In this document: piece by piece, positions 26,637 through 35,219 of the stretch
Position numbering within the stretch: position 1 is the stretch's first letter
How the letters are laid out: each line of letters begins with the position of its first letter
Source: Rhodopseudomonas palustris
GTDB lineage: Bacteria > Pseudomonadota > Alphaproteobacteria > Rhizobiales > Xanthobacteraceae
Reading direction: 5' to 3'
Assembly (NCBI RefSeq): GCF_003226555.1
Contig: NZ_QKQS01000023.1
Span: 268,858-332,857 of the forward strand
Length of the DNA stretch: 64,000 nt
The notes under the pieces: generated by a model
What the model was told of the DNA's origin: nothing
Databases searched by the model: none
What the model saw: the letters and a program-made list of their open reading frames with translations, nothing else
Translations under genes and position numbers: made by a program

Positions 26637-28289
26637 TCAGGCCGAACGAGAAGAGAGTTGATCGCGCAGCGCTTGCCGCGACAGTTTTCCGACGTTGGTG
26701 CGGGGCAGGTCTTCGACAAAATCGAGTTCCGATGGCAATTCATGCTTGCCAATCTTGCCCGCGAGAAAAGCGCGAAGATCGTCAATCGTGAAGCGCTCGG
26801 CTCCCTGCCGCAGGGTGATGTAAGCCTTGGCCGCCTCGCCGCGATACTGATCGGGAATCCCGATCACCATCACTTCTTTCACGTCGGGATGGGTGTAGAT
26901 CGCTTGCTCGATCAGTTGCGGATAGACGTTGAAGCCGCCGGAAATGATGAGGTCCTTCTTGCGATCGACAAGGTAGAACCAGCCTTCTGCGTCCATGTAT
27001 CCGATGTCGCCGGTGAGGAAGCGGTCGCCAATGAACCACTCCGATCGCTCCGCGTCCCGCTTCCAATATCCGCTGGTCACATTCGGTCCGCGAATAATCA
27101 GTTCGCCGACCTCGCCAGCCGGCAAGACACGATGCGGGTCGTCGTGCGCGACGACTTCGATCGCGATACCCGGCAGCATCAATCCGATCGACTCCGGCTT
27201 GTCAGGGCCGTCCGAAGGATGTGTCGTGCCGGGCGACGACGTCTCCGTCATGCCCCAGCCGCTACGGAGCCGGAGCCCCGTCTTGCGCTCGAGGATCGCG
27301 GCGACCTCGACCGGCAGTGGCGCGCCGCCCGAACTGCAGACCGCCAGCGACGACAGGTCGCGGCGATCCAGATCGGGAAGACTAGTGACGGCGATCCACA
27401 TCGTCGGGACGCCCGGAAACACGGTGGCGCGATTGACTTCGATGTCGCGCATGATCGTTTCGAGATCGAAACGCTGATGGAGGGAGATCAGATCGCCATA
27501 GCGCAGTCGCTTCATCAGGATGAGCGTCAACGCATAGATATGAAACAGGGGCAATGCGCAGATGACGCGCTCGGGTGCCTTTCGTTTCGCTCGAAACGAT
27601 CGCGTCCAGATTTCGCGAATCGAGACGGCGGCGGTCAGATTGCGGTGCGTGAGCATCGCGCCTTTCGGCAGACCGGTGGTGCCTCCCGTATATTGCAGCA
27701 GCGCGACATCGCCGGGGTCCACGTCCGGCCATTTAGCGGGACGTGGCGCGCCTGCGATGAAGTCGGAGTACGTGACGATGTCCGGCCGGCTCGAAAATGG
27801 GGCCAACTTGTTGTCGGCCTGACCCCACGCCTCGTCTTCGCAGAGAATGATGCGATCGATGACGCCGGCGTCGAGAAATGCCAGCGCACGCGGAAACATC
27901 GCCGACAGATTGCTGGTCACCACCACGCGGGCGTCACTGTCCGTCAGCTTGTGCTTGAGCGTGATTTCGCCGTCGAGCGGGCTGAGATGAACGATGCGCG
28001 CGCCCGCCTTGAGAGCACCGAAGAAGTTGATCGGATGATCCGGCGTGTTGCCGAGAAACAGCCCGATGGTCGTGCCGCGCCCAAGACCGCTCCGAAGATA
28101 GGCGGCCGCCGCATCAGCGGCCTTGTCGTTCAACTCTTCATAGCTGATCTGGCGGTCGCGAAACTCGATTGCTGGACGATCGCCGAATTGCCGAGCGGAT
28201 TGCTCTAAAAGCTCCGGCACGAGCCCCGTCGCGATCGGCTCGTCCCAACGAACACCTTCTGGATAGAATTCTTCGCCTGGGTAGTGCAC
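26637..28289 (-). CDS. Acyl-CoA ligase (AMP-forming, PimA-like)
   Basis: ANL-superfamily ligase, 550 residues. The P-loop is LLQYTGGTTGLPKGAMLTHR (about residue 190), then GWGMTETSSPGTTHP, the ribose-binding GDRFLTGDIGYMD, VDRKKDLIISGGFNVYP and the C-terminal catalytic Lys in PRTNVGKLSRQ. It belongs with medium/long-chain acyl or dicarboxylate ligases such as PimA. It is the first gene of the ligase-thiolase-hydratase/dehydrogenase unit, whose upstream region carries two MarR-type operators identical in pattern to those of the nicotinate genes. It should activate the acid brought in by the ABC importer; the exact acid is not readable from sequence. Confidence 0.9.
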   Translation of the reverse strand: MHYPGEEFYPEGVRWDEPIATGLVPELLEQSARQFGDRPAIEFRDRQISYEELNDKAADAAAAYLRSGLGRGTTIGLFLGNTPDHPINFFGALKAGARIVHLSPLDGEITLKHKLTDSDARVVVTSNLSAMFPRALAFLDAGVIDRIILCEDEAWGQADNKLAPFSSRPDIVTYSDFIAGAPRPAKWPDVDPGDVALLQYTGGTTGLPKGAMLTHRNLTAAVSIREIWTRSFRAKRKAPERVICALPLFHIYALTLILMKRLRYGDLISLHQRFDLETIMRDIEVNRATVFPGVPTMWIAVTSLPDLDRRDLSSLAVCSSGGAPLPVEVAAILERKTGLRLRSGWGMTETSSPGTTHPSDGPDKPESIGLMLPGIAIEVVAHDDPHRVLPAGEVGELIIRGPNVTSGYWKRDAERSEWFIGDRFLTGDIGYMDAEGWFYLVDRKKDLIISGGFNVYPQLIEQAIYTHPDVKEVMVIGIPDQYRGEAAKAYITLRQGAERFTIDDLRAFLAGKIGKHELPSELDFVEDLPRTNVGKLSRQALRDQLSSRSA

Positions 28290-28673
28290 TCAAGATTCTC
28301 CGAGAAACGTAGCCCTGCGACAACGGAAGGCGGAGGTTGGAAATGCCCGGAACTCCCGTTGCGCTACGACGGTCGCGCCTGGTCACGTCGGTCGTCATCG
28401 CTGATACCGACCTTCCATCTGCGACACTATTTCGGCTATCACTCGTATGCAAGCACAAAACTCGTCTACGAGTGCTTGGCTTGGTGGCCGTCCAGCGCTT
28501 TGCCGGCAGCCAGAGAATCTTGAGTCCCCCTCGGCAAGGACGCGCCCCTTCGGTTGCGATCGGCCGCCTTCGACAGCAGACAGCAACCAGCTTGGTAACG
28601 CCCGGTCTAGACAGCGGCGCAGCTCGATGGCTGGCGGCCGGCGGGGTTGCGCCGCACCGCCGCATGGACGGCG
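28290..28673. other. Intergenic region between the ligase unit and nicX
   Basis: This gap of 384 bp holds the promoter region of the ligase-thiolase unit and the 3' side of nicX. It contains the operator pair at 28441-28473. A GCTTG half-site follows about 28479. The short open frames in it do not look coding. Confidence 0.5.
28441..28473. promoter_or_regulatory. Tandem MarR-type operators upstream of the CoA ligase/thiolase unit
   Basis: Two 14-bp sites, ACTCGTATGCAAGC (28441-28454) and ACTCGTCTACGAGT (28460-28473), lie about 150 bp upstream of the ligase start. Their centres are 19 bp apart, as in the other clusters of this motif. They tie the beta-oxidation genes to the same regulator as the nicotinate genes. 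Confidence 0.7.
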
Positions 28674-29726
28674 CTATCGGCCGGGCGCTCTCAGCTCCGG
28701 CAGCACGAATTCACCTTTGTCGAGGACGTGAATGTCATCCAGCCAAAGACTGCAGCCCTGCAGGGGAATGTCGAGGTGGCAAGGCGTGTCGTTGGTCCCG
28801 CCGAGCTCGGTATTCGGCCCGGTCGAAAACAGCACGTTGCCGTAGAACGACAGTGCATTCATGATGTGCTCGGATGCGAGCTGCGACGTCGAGGCGATAT
28901 GATGCCACTTGGCGCGCTCGTTGGACCCCCAACCGATGTGGGAGATCGCCCAGCCTCGCGGATCGCCGAAGCTTTCGATGTAGTTCTTGATGAGAAGCGC
29001 ATCCGGGCCTTCACCCTGAAGGTCCACGATGTAGCCCTTCTCGACCTTGAGCGTCACCGGCGACTGAACGTAACGCTTGAATGCGCAAAGGATGTCGCCC
29101 GGCCTCAGCACAACAGTGCCGTCGACCTGGCCATCGGTCGCCTGGGTGAATGCGAATCCCGACGGCCAGTGATCCCAGCGGCCCGGCTCGTCGGTGTAGC
29201 CGTATTCGGAGATGACGGGATATTGGCTCAGGCCGTAAGTCACGTCGGTGCCGCCGGGCGATGTGATCCTCATCTTCTTTGCCGACTGCAGCATTGTGCG
29301 CGACAGTTCGGTCCGCCGGCGAAGGTCTTCGGTTGGGAACATCTGCTTCAGGATGTGGAACGGCTCCATCACGCGCAAAATGCGAGCGCCGGCCGCCTGA
29401 ATCTCCGCCTGCTCGGCCGAGAACAGAAGCCCGAGCAGGTCGATCACCAGATCGGCCCGCTTGAGCGTGTCGATCGCCGGTTGATTGCCGGTCAGCGCGT
29501 GACGGCCCTGAACCCCGGCAATCTTGTGCTGGCCGTATTTCGGCACGTTGACGTGAAACGTCGTCGCACCGAGGCTCTGCGCCGCAAGCATGAAGGTCTG
29601 GGCGTATTCCGGGTGATCGTCACCGCCGCTCAAAACCGCGACCACCTCGCCGTTCTTTACTTTGCAGAGCTCGAGTTCGGCCTTGAAGACGTCGAGCATC
29701 TCCACATCGACTACGGTCTTTGCCAC
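28674..29726 (-). CDS. nicX: 2,5-dihydroxypyridine 5,6-dioxygenase (NicX)
   Basis: Iron-dependent ring-cleaving dioxygenase of 350 residues, from the M29-aminopeptidase-like fold, converting 2,5-dihydroxypyridine to N-formylmaleamate. It carries the blocks I recall from Pseudomonas putida NicX: ALTGN near residue 77, EYGYTDEPGRWDHWPSGF (about 190), ISHIGWG (about 275), and FYGNVLFSTGPNTELGG then TPCHLDIPL near the C-terminus. The GTG start at 29726 is preceded by AGGAGA with proper spacing. It is transcribed leftward, alone, divergent from a MarR regulator, with three operator copies in between. Together with nicC, nicD and nicF at 31-34 kb it defines the aerobic nicotinate (maleamate) pathway. 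Confidence 0.92.
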   Translation of the reverse strand: MAKTVVDVEMLDVFKAELELCKVKNGEVVAVLSGGDDHPEYAQTFMLAAQSLGATTFHVNVPKYGQHKIAGVQGRHALTGNQPAIDTLKRADLVIDLLGLLFSAEQAEIQAAGARILRVMEPFHILKQMFPTEDLRRRTELSRTMLQSAKKMRITSPGGTDVTYGLSQYPVISEYGYTDEPGRWDHWPSGFAFTQATDGQVDGTVVLRPGDILCAFKRYVQSPVTLKVEKGYIVDLQGEGPDALLIKNYIESFGDPRGWAISHIGWGSNERAKWHHIASTSQLASEHIMNALSFYGNVLFSTGPNTELGGTNDTPCHLDIPLQGCSLWLDDIHVLDKGEFVLPELRAPGR

Positions 29727-30148
29727 TCATCTCTCCTGTCTTTGCTCACGATGTGCTCGCCTGGGCGCTCGTCGGATCCGCGGCGCTTTAGGCTCGATGC
29801 GCCTCCGGGTGCCGGCCGAAATAAGGGGGGCCGCTTTACGAGACCGATGTCCGGCCGTCGGCCGGTCGCCGCTGCGTAGCCTCAGCCCCACCCTGCATCA
29901 CACGATACAAACGCGATAACTTGCGTGCAAGCGGTAAACTTGCTCTCAAGCACACGACTTGTAAGCAAGTGGACCGGCGGTGTATCGTGGCACGCGCGCT
30001 GGGGTCGGTGCACGTTGTCGATCCGTTCGCTCCCTGGCACGACGGCGGGTCGCCGCCGCTAACTTTGCCGCCCCATTAAACTCTCCGACCACGACGGCAC
30101 CCATCCGGTGCGCTGGTCGATTTCGTCCGCCAATGCTGAAAGCGTCAC
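29727..30148. other. Divergent regulatory region between nicX and the first marR gene
   Basis: This 422-bp region contains the three-operator cluster at 29919-29970 about midway and must hold both divergent promoters. The rest is GC-rich without recognisable coding frames or further repeats. Confidence 0.5.
29919..29970. promoter_or_regulatory. Triple MarR-type operator between nicX and marR
   Basis: Three sites in a row: ACTTGCGTGCAAGC (29919-29932), ACTTGCTCTCAAGC (29938-29951) and ACTTGTAAGCAAGT (29957-29970). Each fits RCTYG-N4-CRAGY and the centres step by exactly 19 bp twice. They lie 193 bp from the nicX start and 179 bp from the MarR start. Such an array suggests cooperative binding and autoregulation. 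Confidence 0.75.
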
Positions 30149-30619
30149 TTGAAACAGACCGCCCGAAAGATGATCCGCCCCGCCACCGTCGCAAGATCCG
30201 CTGACGATTACGCCCTCGATGACCAGCCCGGCTTCTTGCTGCGAGTGGCGCTGAAGACCCACACTGCGTTCCTGACGGCCGGGATGATCGAAGGCTTGAC
30301 TGCTCCGCAATTCTCGACGCTCGCCAAACTCCTCGAGGTCGGACCTTGCTCGCAAAACCACCTCGGGCGCCTCATCCACTATGATTCGGCGACGATCACC
30401 GGCGTGATCAATCGATTGAAGATCCGCGGCCTAATCGAAAGCGTCGTCGATCCTCTTGATCGCCGCCGCGTGGCAATCGACCTGACCGAGAGGGGGCGCG
30501 TGGTGGCGGCCGACGCCATCGTGAGAATTCGGGAGATTTCGCGGGAAACGTTTTCGGCGCTAACGACCGCAGAGCGCGAGGCCCTGGTGGCTTTGCTGAA
30601 AAAGGTGATACGCCGATGA
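30149..30619 (+). CDS. MarR-family regulator, NicR-like (first copy)
   Basis: Winged-helix regulator of 156 residues. It contains DDYALDDQPGFLLRVALKTH, the HTH region QFSTLAKLLEVGPCSQNHLG, IHYDSATITGVINRLKIRGL and the wing DPLDRRRVAIDLTERG. It is closely related to the second MarR protein at 38291-38755; the stretch from QFSTLAKL to IHYDSATITGVI is nearly identical in both. MarR proteins usually repress catabolic genes until an aromatic ligand binds; in Pseudomonas NicR, which represses the nic genes, is of this family. It is divergent from nicX across three operators. Its stop overlaps the start of the hotdog gene (ATGA). Confidence 0.88.
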   Translation: MKQTARKMIRPATVARSADDYALDDQPGFLLRVALKTHTAFLTAGMIEGLTAPQFSTLAKLLEVGPCSQNHLGRLIHYDSATITGVINRLKIRGLIESVVDPLDRRRVAIDLTERGRVVAADAIVRIREISRETFSALTTAEREALVALLKKVIRR

Positions 30620-31056
30620 CTGCAGCACTGGTGATGTCCCTCGATCAGCTCCAAGCCCGCCTGTCCCGCAATCACATGGCCGCGTGGATGGGTTTGTCGA
30701 TCACCTCCGCGGCTGCCGGCCGGATCGTGTTGTCAGCTCCCTGGCGCGAGGAATTCATTTCGAACCCGGAGCATCGCTTTGCTCACGGCGGCATTCTCGC
30801 AACGCTGCTGGATACCGCAGGGTCCTACGCGGTCGCGACCAGGCTGGGCCGGCCGCCGCAAACTATCGACATGCGCGTCGATTATCTGCGCCCCGCTTAC
30901 GAGGCTACGTTGACCGTCGAGGCGACCGTCTTTCACTACGGACGGACGGTGGCGACCGTCGACGCGCAGGTGTCCAATCCCGACAACCTCACTCTTGCCG
31001 TCGGCCGCATGGTGTTCCTGACCGCCGATCAGCGAGCGGGGCGGCCGGCCTCGTAG
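30616..31056 (+). CDS. PaaI-type hotdog thioesterase
   Basis: Hotdog-fold protein of 146 residues with the PaaI/DUF4442 pattern: HRFAHGGILATLLDTAGSYA (about residues 52-72) containing the HGG and the catalytic acidic residue region, then TIDMRVDYLRPAYEATLTVE. These enzymes hydrolyse acyl-CoA thioesters, often aryl-CoA. It is translationally coupled to the MarR gene by a 4-bp ATGA overlap, so it belongs to the regulon. In the model proposed here it would hydrolyse nicotinoyl-CoA to free nicotinate, linking beta-oxidation to the molybdenum hydroxylase. Rescue of stalled CoA thioesters is the alternative role. It ends 3 bp from the convergent nicD stop. Confidence 0.85.
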   Translation: MTAALVMSLDQLQARLSRNHMAAWMGLSITSAAAGRIVLSAPWREEFISNPEHRFAHGGILATLLDTAGSYAVATRLGRPPQTIDMRVDYLRPAYEATLTVEATVFHYGRTVATVDAQVSNPDNLTLAVGRMVFLTADQRAGRPAS

Positions 31057-31059
31057 AAT

Positions 31060-31881
31060 CTAAGCGCGGGACTGCAGCAATGTGCCGATGATCGACAAAA
31101 ATCCGTCCGTATCGTCGATCTGCATCTGATGCCCTGCTGTCTGCAACCGCCGAATGTCGATCGCCGGGACCAGTCCGCGGATCTCGGTTTCGTCTTCCGG
31201 CCGGATGACCCCACCTCGCCCGGCGACGACCAGGGCGGTCCGCACGCCGAGATGGGCGAGATCGAAATGAATGTCGTCGCTGTGGAACCCGTGATGGGTT
31301 TCGATCAGCGCGCGTTCATCACAGGTGTGCAGCCACTCCGCCCGCGTGCGAATGTGCTGCTCGGGCCACGCCGGTGCATTGGGTCCGCGTAGCGCGACAT
31401 CGGCCTCGCCGCGCTTGGCGTGCCGCAGGAGCTTGAGCAGCGGATCGATCGGGATCGGATAGGGGCGCCGCCCCGGTCCGGAGACCGGTGGGTCCACCAG
31501 AATCAGCAGTTCCACCGACGCAGCCCGCCAGCGTGCAGTGCGTATGCCGATCCGCGCCCCCATCGAATGCCCGAGTATCGTATGTCGGCCGAGTTGCAGG
31601 GCTTCGGCGAAGGCGGCCAGATCCGCCGCGCACGAATCCAGTGAGTAGCTGAGATGCGGTCCCGCTTCCGACAACCCGCGACCGCGGACGTCGAGCACAT
31701 AGACGTCGTGATCGCCGGCCAGGCGCTCCGCGACGAAAGCCCATTGCGCGGCGGTGGTCGAAATGCCGGGCACAATGACGACGACCGGGCCTGCACCGCC
31801 GAACCTGAGATAATGCTGCCGAATGCCATTGGCACGGACATGGGCGCCATAGAGCAGCCGGGTCGCCGCGCCGCCGCTCAT
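31060..31881 (-). CDS. nicD: N-formylmaleamate deformylase (NicD), alpha/beta hydrolase
   Basis: Serine hydrolase of 273 residues that removes formate from N-formylmaleamate, the NicX product. Strong likeness to Pseudomonas NicD as I recall it: VRANGIRQHYLRFGG, YVLDVRGRGLSEAGP, the nucleophile in LGHSMGARIGIRT (about residue 105), LVDPPVSGPGRRPYP and AEWLHTCDE. The catalytic His is in TAGHQMQIDDTDGF. Its ATG overlaps the nicF stop (ATGA, 31878-31881). It is the last gene of the leftward unit that starts with the molybdenum hydroxylase. Confidence 0.93.
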   Translation of the reverse strand: MSGGAATRLLYGAHVRANGIRQHYLRFGGAGPVVVIVPGISTTAAQWAFVAERLAGDHDVYVLDVRGRGLSEAGPHLSYSLDSCAADLAAFAEALQLGRHTILGHSMGARIGIRTARWRAASVELLILVDPPVSGPGRRPYPIPIDPLLKLLRHAKRGEADVALRGPNAPAWPEQHIRTRAEWLHTCDERALIETHHGFHSDDIHFDLAHLGVRTALVVAGRGGVIRPEDETEIRGLVPAIDIRRLQTAGHQMQIDDTDGFLSIIGTLLQSRA

Positions 31882-32594
31882 CTCGCGCCACCTGCCAAGG
31901 CCGCGGCTTCCGGCAACGCGGCGAGCCGCTGCAGGACCGCCTGTGTCGGCGCCACATCGGCATATTTGCTGGCGATGTCGAACAAATTGACCGCGTGCGA
32001 GGTCGGTGAGCGGTCGTAGACTGCGTCGCTCGGAACGATCGACTTGAAATTCAGCGCACAGGCGTCGACCACCGACGCCCGCACGCAGCCGCTGGTCGTG
32101 CAGCCCGTCACCACCAGCGAATCGACGCCGCCGCCGATCAGGTAAGTGGCGAGCGGCGTCCCGAAAAACGCGCTGGCTTGCGTCTTGGGCAGCAACAACT
32201 CGCCCGGCAGAGGGGCCGCTTCGCGGACGAACTCATAGCCTTCAGGTGGAATCTGCATGATCCCAGGAATCTTTGCGGAGAACGCGCCGTTGTCGTGCCC
32301 GATCTTGCGCGCGACGTGAGGAAAGATGACCGGCCATCCCTTCCCACGAAATAGCTCAATCAGCTCCGCGATCTGCGCGACCGCGCGCCATCCGGCCTCG
32401 CCGCAGCTCGTGGGATATTGCTTGATGGCGTCGCGGATCGGCATCGGCCGATCGCCCATCGAGCGGTACTGGACGTCGATCACCAGCAGCGCGGGCCGTC
32501 GGCCGAAGCCGGCTGCGCCGCCGAGCCCCGCCAGCGCGTAGGTCTCGCGCTCCTCGAGCGGAATGACGTCGTCCCAAGGCTGTTTGCTGGTCAC
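31878..32594 (-). CDS. nicF: Maleamate amidohydrolase (NicF), isochorismatase family
   Basis: Cysteine amidase of 238 residues converting maleamate to maleate and ammonia. The isochorismatase-family triad is visible: Asp in PALLVIDVQY (about residue 35), Lys in LLPKTQASAFFGTPLATYL and Cys in VTGCTTSGCVRASVVDA. The start is a GTG at 32594, with AGGGGG about 8 bases upstream overlapping the nicC stop; an ATG at 32633 would overlap nicC. Between nicC and nicD in one operon, its identity is well supported; N-carbamoylsarcosine amidase is the related alternative. Confidence 0.88.
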   Translation of the reverse strand: MTSKQPWDDVIPLEERETYALAGLGGAAGFGRRPALLVIDVQYRSMGDRPMPIRDAIKQYPTSCGEAGWRAVAQIAELIELFRGKGWPVIFPHVARKIGHDNGAFSAKIPGIMQIPPEGYEFVREAAPLPGELLLPKTQASAFFGTPLATYLIGGGVDSLVVTGCTTSGCVRASVVDACALNFKSIVPSDAVYDRSPTSHAVNLFDIASKYADVAPTQAVLQRLAALPEAAALAGGAR

Positions 32595-32607
32595 GGCCGC
32601 GGCCCCC

Positions 32608-33819
32608 TCACTGAAGGGGCACAGTGGTCGCATCGTACTGGTAGATCCAGTCGAAGCGGGCCTTCGAGGCTTCGGGTGACCACTGGGTCTTGATGTAGGC
32701 ACACGCCGTATCGACGGTGGTGAGCGCTTTGTTGTGAAAGATCGGCAGCATGCCAATCGCGGAATCCACGACCTTTCCGGTGCGATCGATCCGAAGCCCC
32801 TGATACGCCTCGAAGGCTTGGGTCGGATCGTTCGGCTGCTGTTCGAGACAGCGCGCCAGCACGACCGCGTCTTCCAGCGCCATGTTCACGCCCTGGCCGA
32901 GATATGGCGGCATCGAATGGCAGGCATCGCCCAGCAGGGTGACGCGGCCCCGCGACCAGGTCTTGAGCGGGGGCCGCACGAACAAGCCCCATTTGTTCAG
33001 CGTATCGACGTTCTTGACGAGCTCGATGATATCGGAGTGCCAGCCGACGAAATCACCGAGACATTCCTCGACCGATCCTTTCTCGGACCAGGACTCCAGC
33101 AACCAGTCGGCGCGATCGACCTGGCCGGAGAAGGTCATCATCATCGTGTCCTGCCAAAGGACCGGATAGGCCGTAACGTGAGCGGTCGGCCCGACCCATG
33201 TAGAAACCACATGCTCGCGCTGGTGTGGCGCCAGCCGATCGACCGGCACCAGCCCCCGCCAGGCGATGACATTGGTGTATTTGCTCTCGATCGAGCCGAC
33301 GACCCCCGTCCGAACCTTGGAGTGTGCGCCGTCTGCTCCGATCAGGGCGCGGCCGTCGACCTCGGTGCCGTCGGCCAATTTGACGCGAACGGCCTGTTCG
33401 GTCTGACTGAAACCTGTCACGTGCGCGTTCAGATGGATGGCTCCCGGTTTCAGGCTTCGGACGCCATCGGTCAGGATCTTGAGCAGATGCGCGCGCAGCA
33501 GGAGATAAGGCTGATTGCCGGCAACGTCGGTCGCGCGATTATAGAGCGGCCAGCTTTCGCCGTTGCTCCAAAGGCGGATGTCACGCCTATCCGCGGCGAT
33601 GCAGTTGTTCTCGACCTGCTCGGTCAGTCCGAGATCATGAAGAACACGCACGCCGTTCATCGAGATCCACAGCCCTGCACCAACCTCGCGCAATTCGGAC
33701 GCCTGCTCGAAGACATCGCAGTCGATGCCGCGACGGAGCAGGGACAATGCCATCGCCAAGCCACCGATCCCGGCGCCGGCGATGAGGATGCTCGACTTGC
33801 TGACCTGTTCAATGCTCAT
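32608..33819 (-). CDS. nicC: FAD-dependent monooxygenase, probable 6-hydroxynicotinate 3-monooxygenase (NicC)
   Basis: Class A flavoprotein hydroxylase of 403 residues. The dinucleotide motif is ILIAGAGIGGLAMALSLLRR near the N-terminus, the DG motif is LIGADGAHSKVR (about residue 160) and the GD motif is VTLLGDACHSMPPYLGQG (about 290). The C-terminal WIYQYDATTVPL resembles the end of NicC. NicC replaces the carboxyl group of 6-hydroxynicotinate by a hydroxyl, giving 2,5-dihydroxypyridine, exactly the NicX substrate. ATG 33819 has GGAG 9 bases upstream. It follows the [2Fe-2S] subunit gene by 37 bp. A salicylate-hydroxylase-like activity is the alternative if taken out of context. Confidence 0.88.
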   Translation of the reverse strand: MSIEQVSKSSILIAGAGIGGLAMALSLLRRGIDCDVFEQASELREVGAGLWISMNGVRVLHDLGLTEQVENNCIAADRRDIRLWSNGESWPLYNRATDVAGNQPYLLLRAHLLKILTDGVRSLKPGAIHLNAHVTGFSQTEQAVRVKLADGTEVDGRALIGADGAHSKVRTGVVGSIESKYTNVIAWRGLVPVDRLAPHQREHVVSTWVGPTAHVTAYPVLWQDTMMMTFSGQVDRADWLLESWSEKGSVEECLGDFVGWHSDIIELVKNVDTLNKWGLFVRPPLKTWSRGRVTLLGDACHSMPPYLGQGVNMALEDAVVLARCLEQQPNDPTQAFEAYQGLRIDRTGKVVDSAIGMLPIFHNKALTTVDTACAYIKTQWSPEASKARFDWIYQYDATTVPLQ

Positions 33820-33856
33820 AGTTTCTCCAGACGAAAGCGGCAATCTCTGCGAGGGG

Positions 33857-34351
33857 TTAGACGACATCGGCGTGTTCAGAAGCGTGCTCCGCCGCGAGAC
33901 TCTTCACCGCTTCGATGATCTTGACGTAACCGGTGCACCGACAAAGATTGCCATGCAGGTGATGGCGGATCTCCTCGTCGGTCGGGTGAGGGTTTTCGTT
34001 CAGCAGCGCCGTGACGGACATGATGAAGCCGGGCGTGCAAAACCCGCACTGCAGGCCGCCGTGCAGAACGAAGGCTTTCTGAATCCGCGACAAGCCGCCA
34101 GCCGGCGTCACGCCCTCGATCGTCGTAACCTCGCGCTGATGCACGTCGACCGCGAGCGTGGTGCAGCTTGAGACCGGCTGGCCGTCAACCAGCATGGTAC
34201 ATGCACCGCAGACCTCCATGTCGCACGAGCGTTTGGTACCTTTGAGACCGAACCGGTCGCGCACCAGATCGATCAGCAGCGTGTGGGCGGCGATCTCGAT
34301 CGACACCGCTTGGCCGTTCAGCGAAAACGAGATGGGCAGCATGTGCGTCAC
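33857..34351 (-). CDS. [2Fe-2S] subunit of a molybdenum hydroxylase (nicotinate dehydrogenase-like)
   Basis: Small iron-sulfur subunit of the xanthine dehydrogenase family, 164 residues. The N-terminal plant-type cluster is bound by CDMEVCGACTMLVDGQPVSS with a following Cys, and the second cluster by CGFCTPGFIMS and NLCRCTGYVKIIEAV. It passes electrons from the molybdenum subunit to the FAD subunit. ATG 34351 overlaps the FAD-subunit stop (ATGA). The operon includes nicC, nicF and nicD, so the likely reaction is nicotinate to 6-hydroxynicotinate. Confidence 0.92.
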   Translation of the reverse strand: MTHMLPISFSLNGQAVSIEIAAHTLLIDLVRDRFGLKGTKRSCDMEVCGACTMLVDGQPVSSCTTLAVDVHQREVTTIEGVTPAGGLSRIQKAFVLHGGLQCGFCTPGFIMSVTALLNENPHPTDEEIRHHLHGNLCRCTGYVKIIEAVKSLAAEHASEHADVV

Positions 34352-35217
34352 CGCGGCATCTCCCGGCGGGTCATGGCCTCTTCGGCGTTTCTCAGCAGAA
34401 GAACGCCGGCGAGGTGGCGCTTGTAGTCGGCGCCGCCGTGGCGATCGTCGTTGACCTCGAGTTCGTCCAGGGCATCAGCGAGCACCGCCTCGATCGCGGT
34501 CCGCCCATCGGCTATTGGACAGCCGGCGAGCGCTGCCTCGACCGCCTTGAGTGGCTGCGGCCGCGAGCCCAGTGCGCCGACCCGCACCCTGGCAGATCCG
34601 ATGGTGTCCGCAGCCCCCATCGACCAGGCCATCGCGACGTTCACGGATGGTCGCTCGCCATGCTTGAAGCGCCGATAGGTCACCGGCCCGGTCGGACGCG
34701 GAAAGACGATCATCGTCAGCAACTCGTCGGGCTCTCTCACCGTTTCGAGCTCGCTGCGAATGAAATCGTCGGCTTCCACCGAGCGCGTGCCGCCGCCCCC
34801 CTGCAGCAACAGCCTGGCGTTCAACGCGGCGAACAAAGTCGGCGGATCCGCATGCGGCTCACCGAAACAGAGATTGCCGCCGATCGTCCCGACGTTGCGA
34901 ACCCTGACATTCGCCACATTGGCGCAGAGCGCGGCCAGAGCCGGCACATGTCTGCGGAGGACGGGATCCTGGGCGATCATCCGGTGCGTGCAGCGCGAGC
35001 CGAGTTCGATCTCGTCGGCGTCGTTCAGCACGATGCGATCGAGCCCCGGGATGCTCTTGATATCGACAAGGCGATCGGTGCGGATCACGCGCATCTTCAT
35101 CGCCAACAGCAGCTCGGTGCCGCCCGAATAGAACATTGCGTCGTCCGAGTCGCCGATGGCCGTGATCGCGTCGGCGATGGTCGTGGGTTTCTCGAATGTG
35201 AAAGGCAGCGGCAGCAT
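34348..35217 (-). CDS. FAD-binding subunit of a molybdenum hydroxylase (CoxM-like)
   Basis: Medium subunit of 289 residues. FAD-binding motifs are YSGGTELLLAMKMR (about residue 31) and VRNVGTIGGNLCFGEPHADP (about 110). It takes electrons from the iron-sulfur subunit, with NAD or a quinone as probable acceptor. Its presence separates this enzyme from the two-subunit, cytochrome-linked NicAB of Pseudomonas, which has no FAD subunit. It lies 2 bp after the CoxG-like gene and overlaps the iron-sulfur gene. Confidence 0.92.
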   Translation of the reverse strand: MLPLPFTFEKPTTIADAITAIGDSDDAMFYSGGTELLLAMKMRVIRTDRLVDIKSIPGLDRIVLNDADEIELGSRCTHRMIAQDPVLRRHVPALAALCANVANVRVRNVGTIGGNLCFGEPHADPPTLFAALNARLLLQGGGGTRSVEADDFIRSELETVREPDELLTMIVFPRPTGPVTYRRFKHGERPSVNVAMAWSMGAADTIGSARVRVGALGSRPQPLKAVEAALAGCPIADGRTAIEAVLADALDELEVNDDRHGGADYKRHLAGVLLLRNAEEAMTRREMPR

Positions 35218-35219
35218 GG

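Noticed and set aside
17670-28289. Simple annotation as a pimelate (pim) operon
   Set aside because: Gene types match pim enzymes, but the genes are split into two units, include an ABC importer and share operators with nicotinate genes, so a dicarboxylate role is not assumed.
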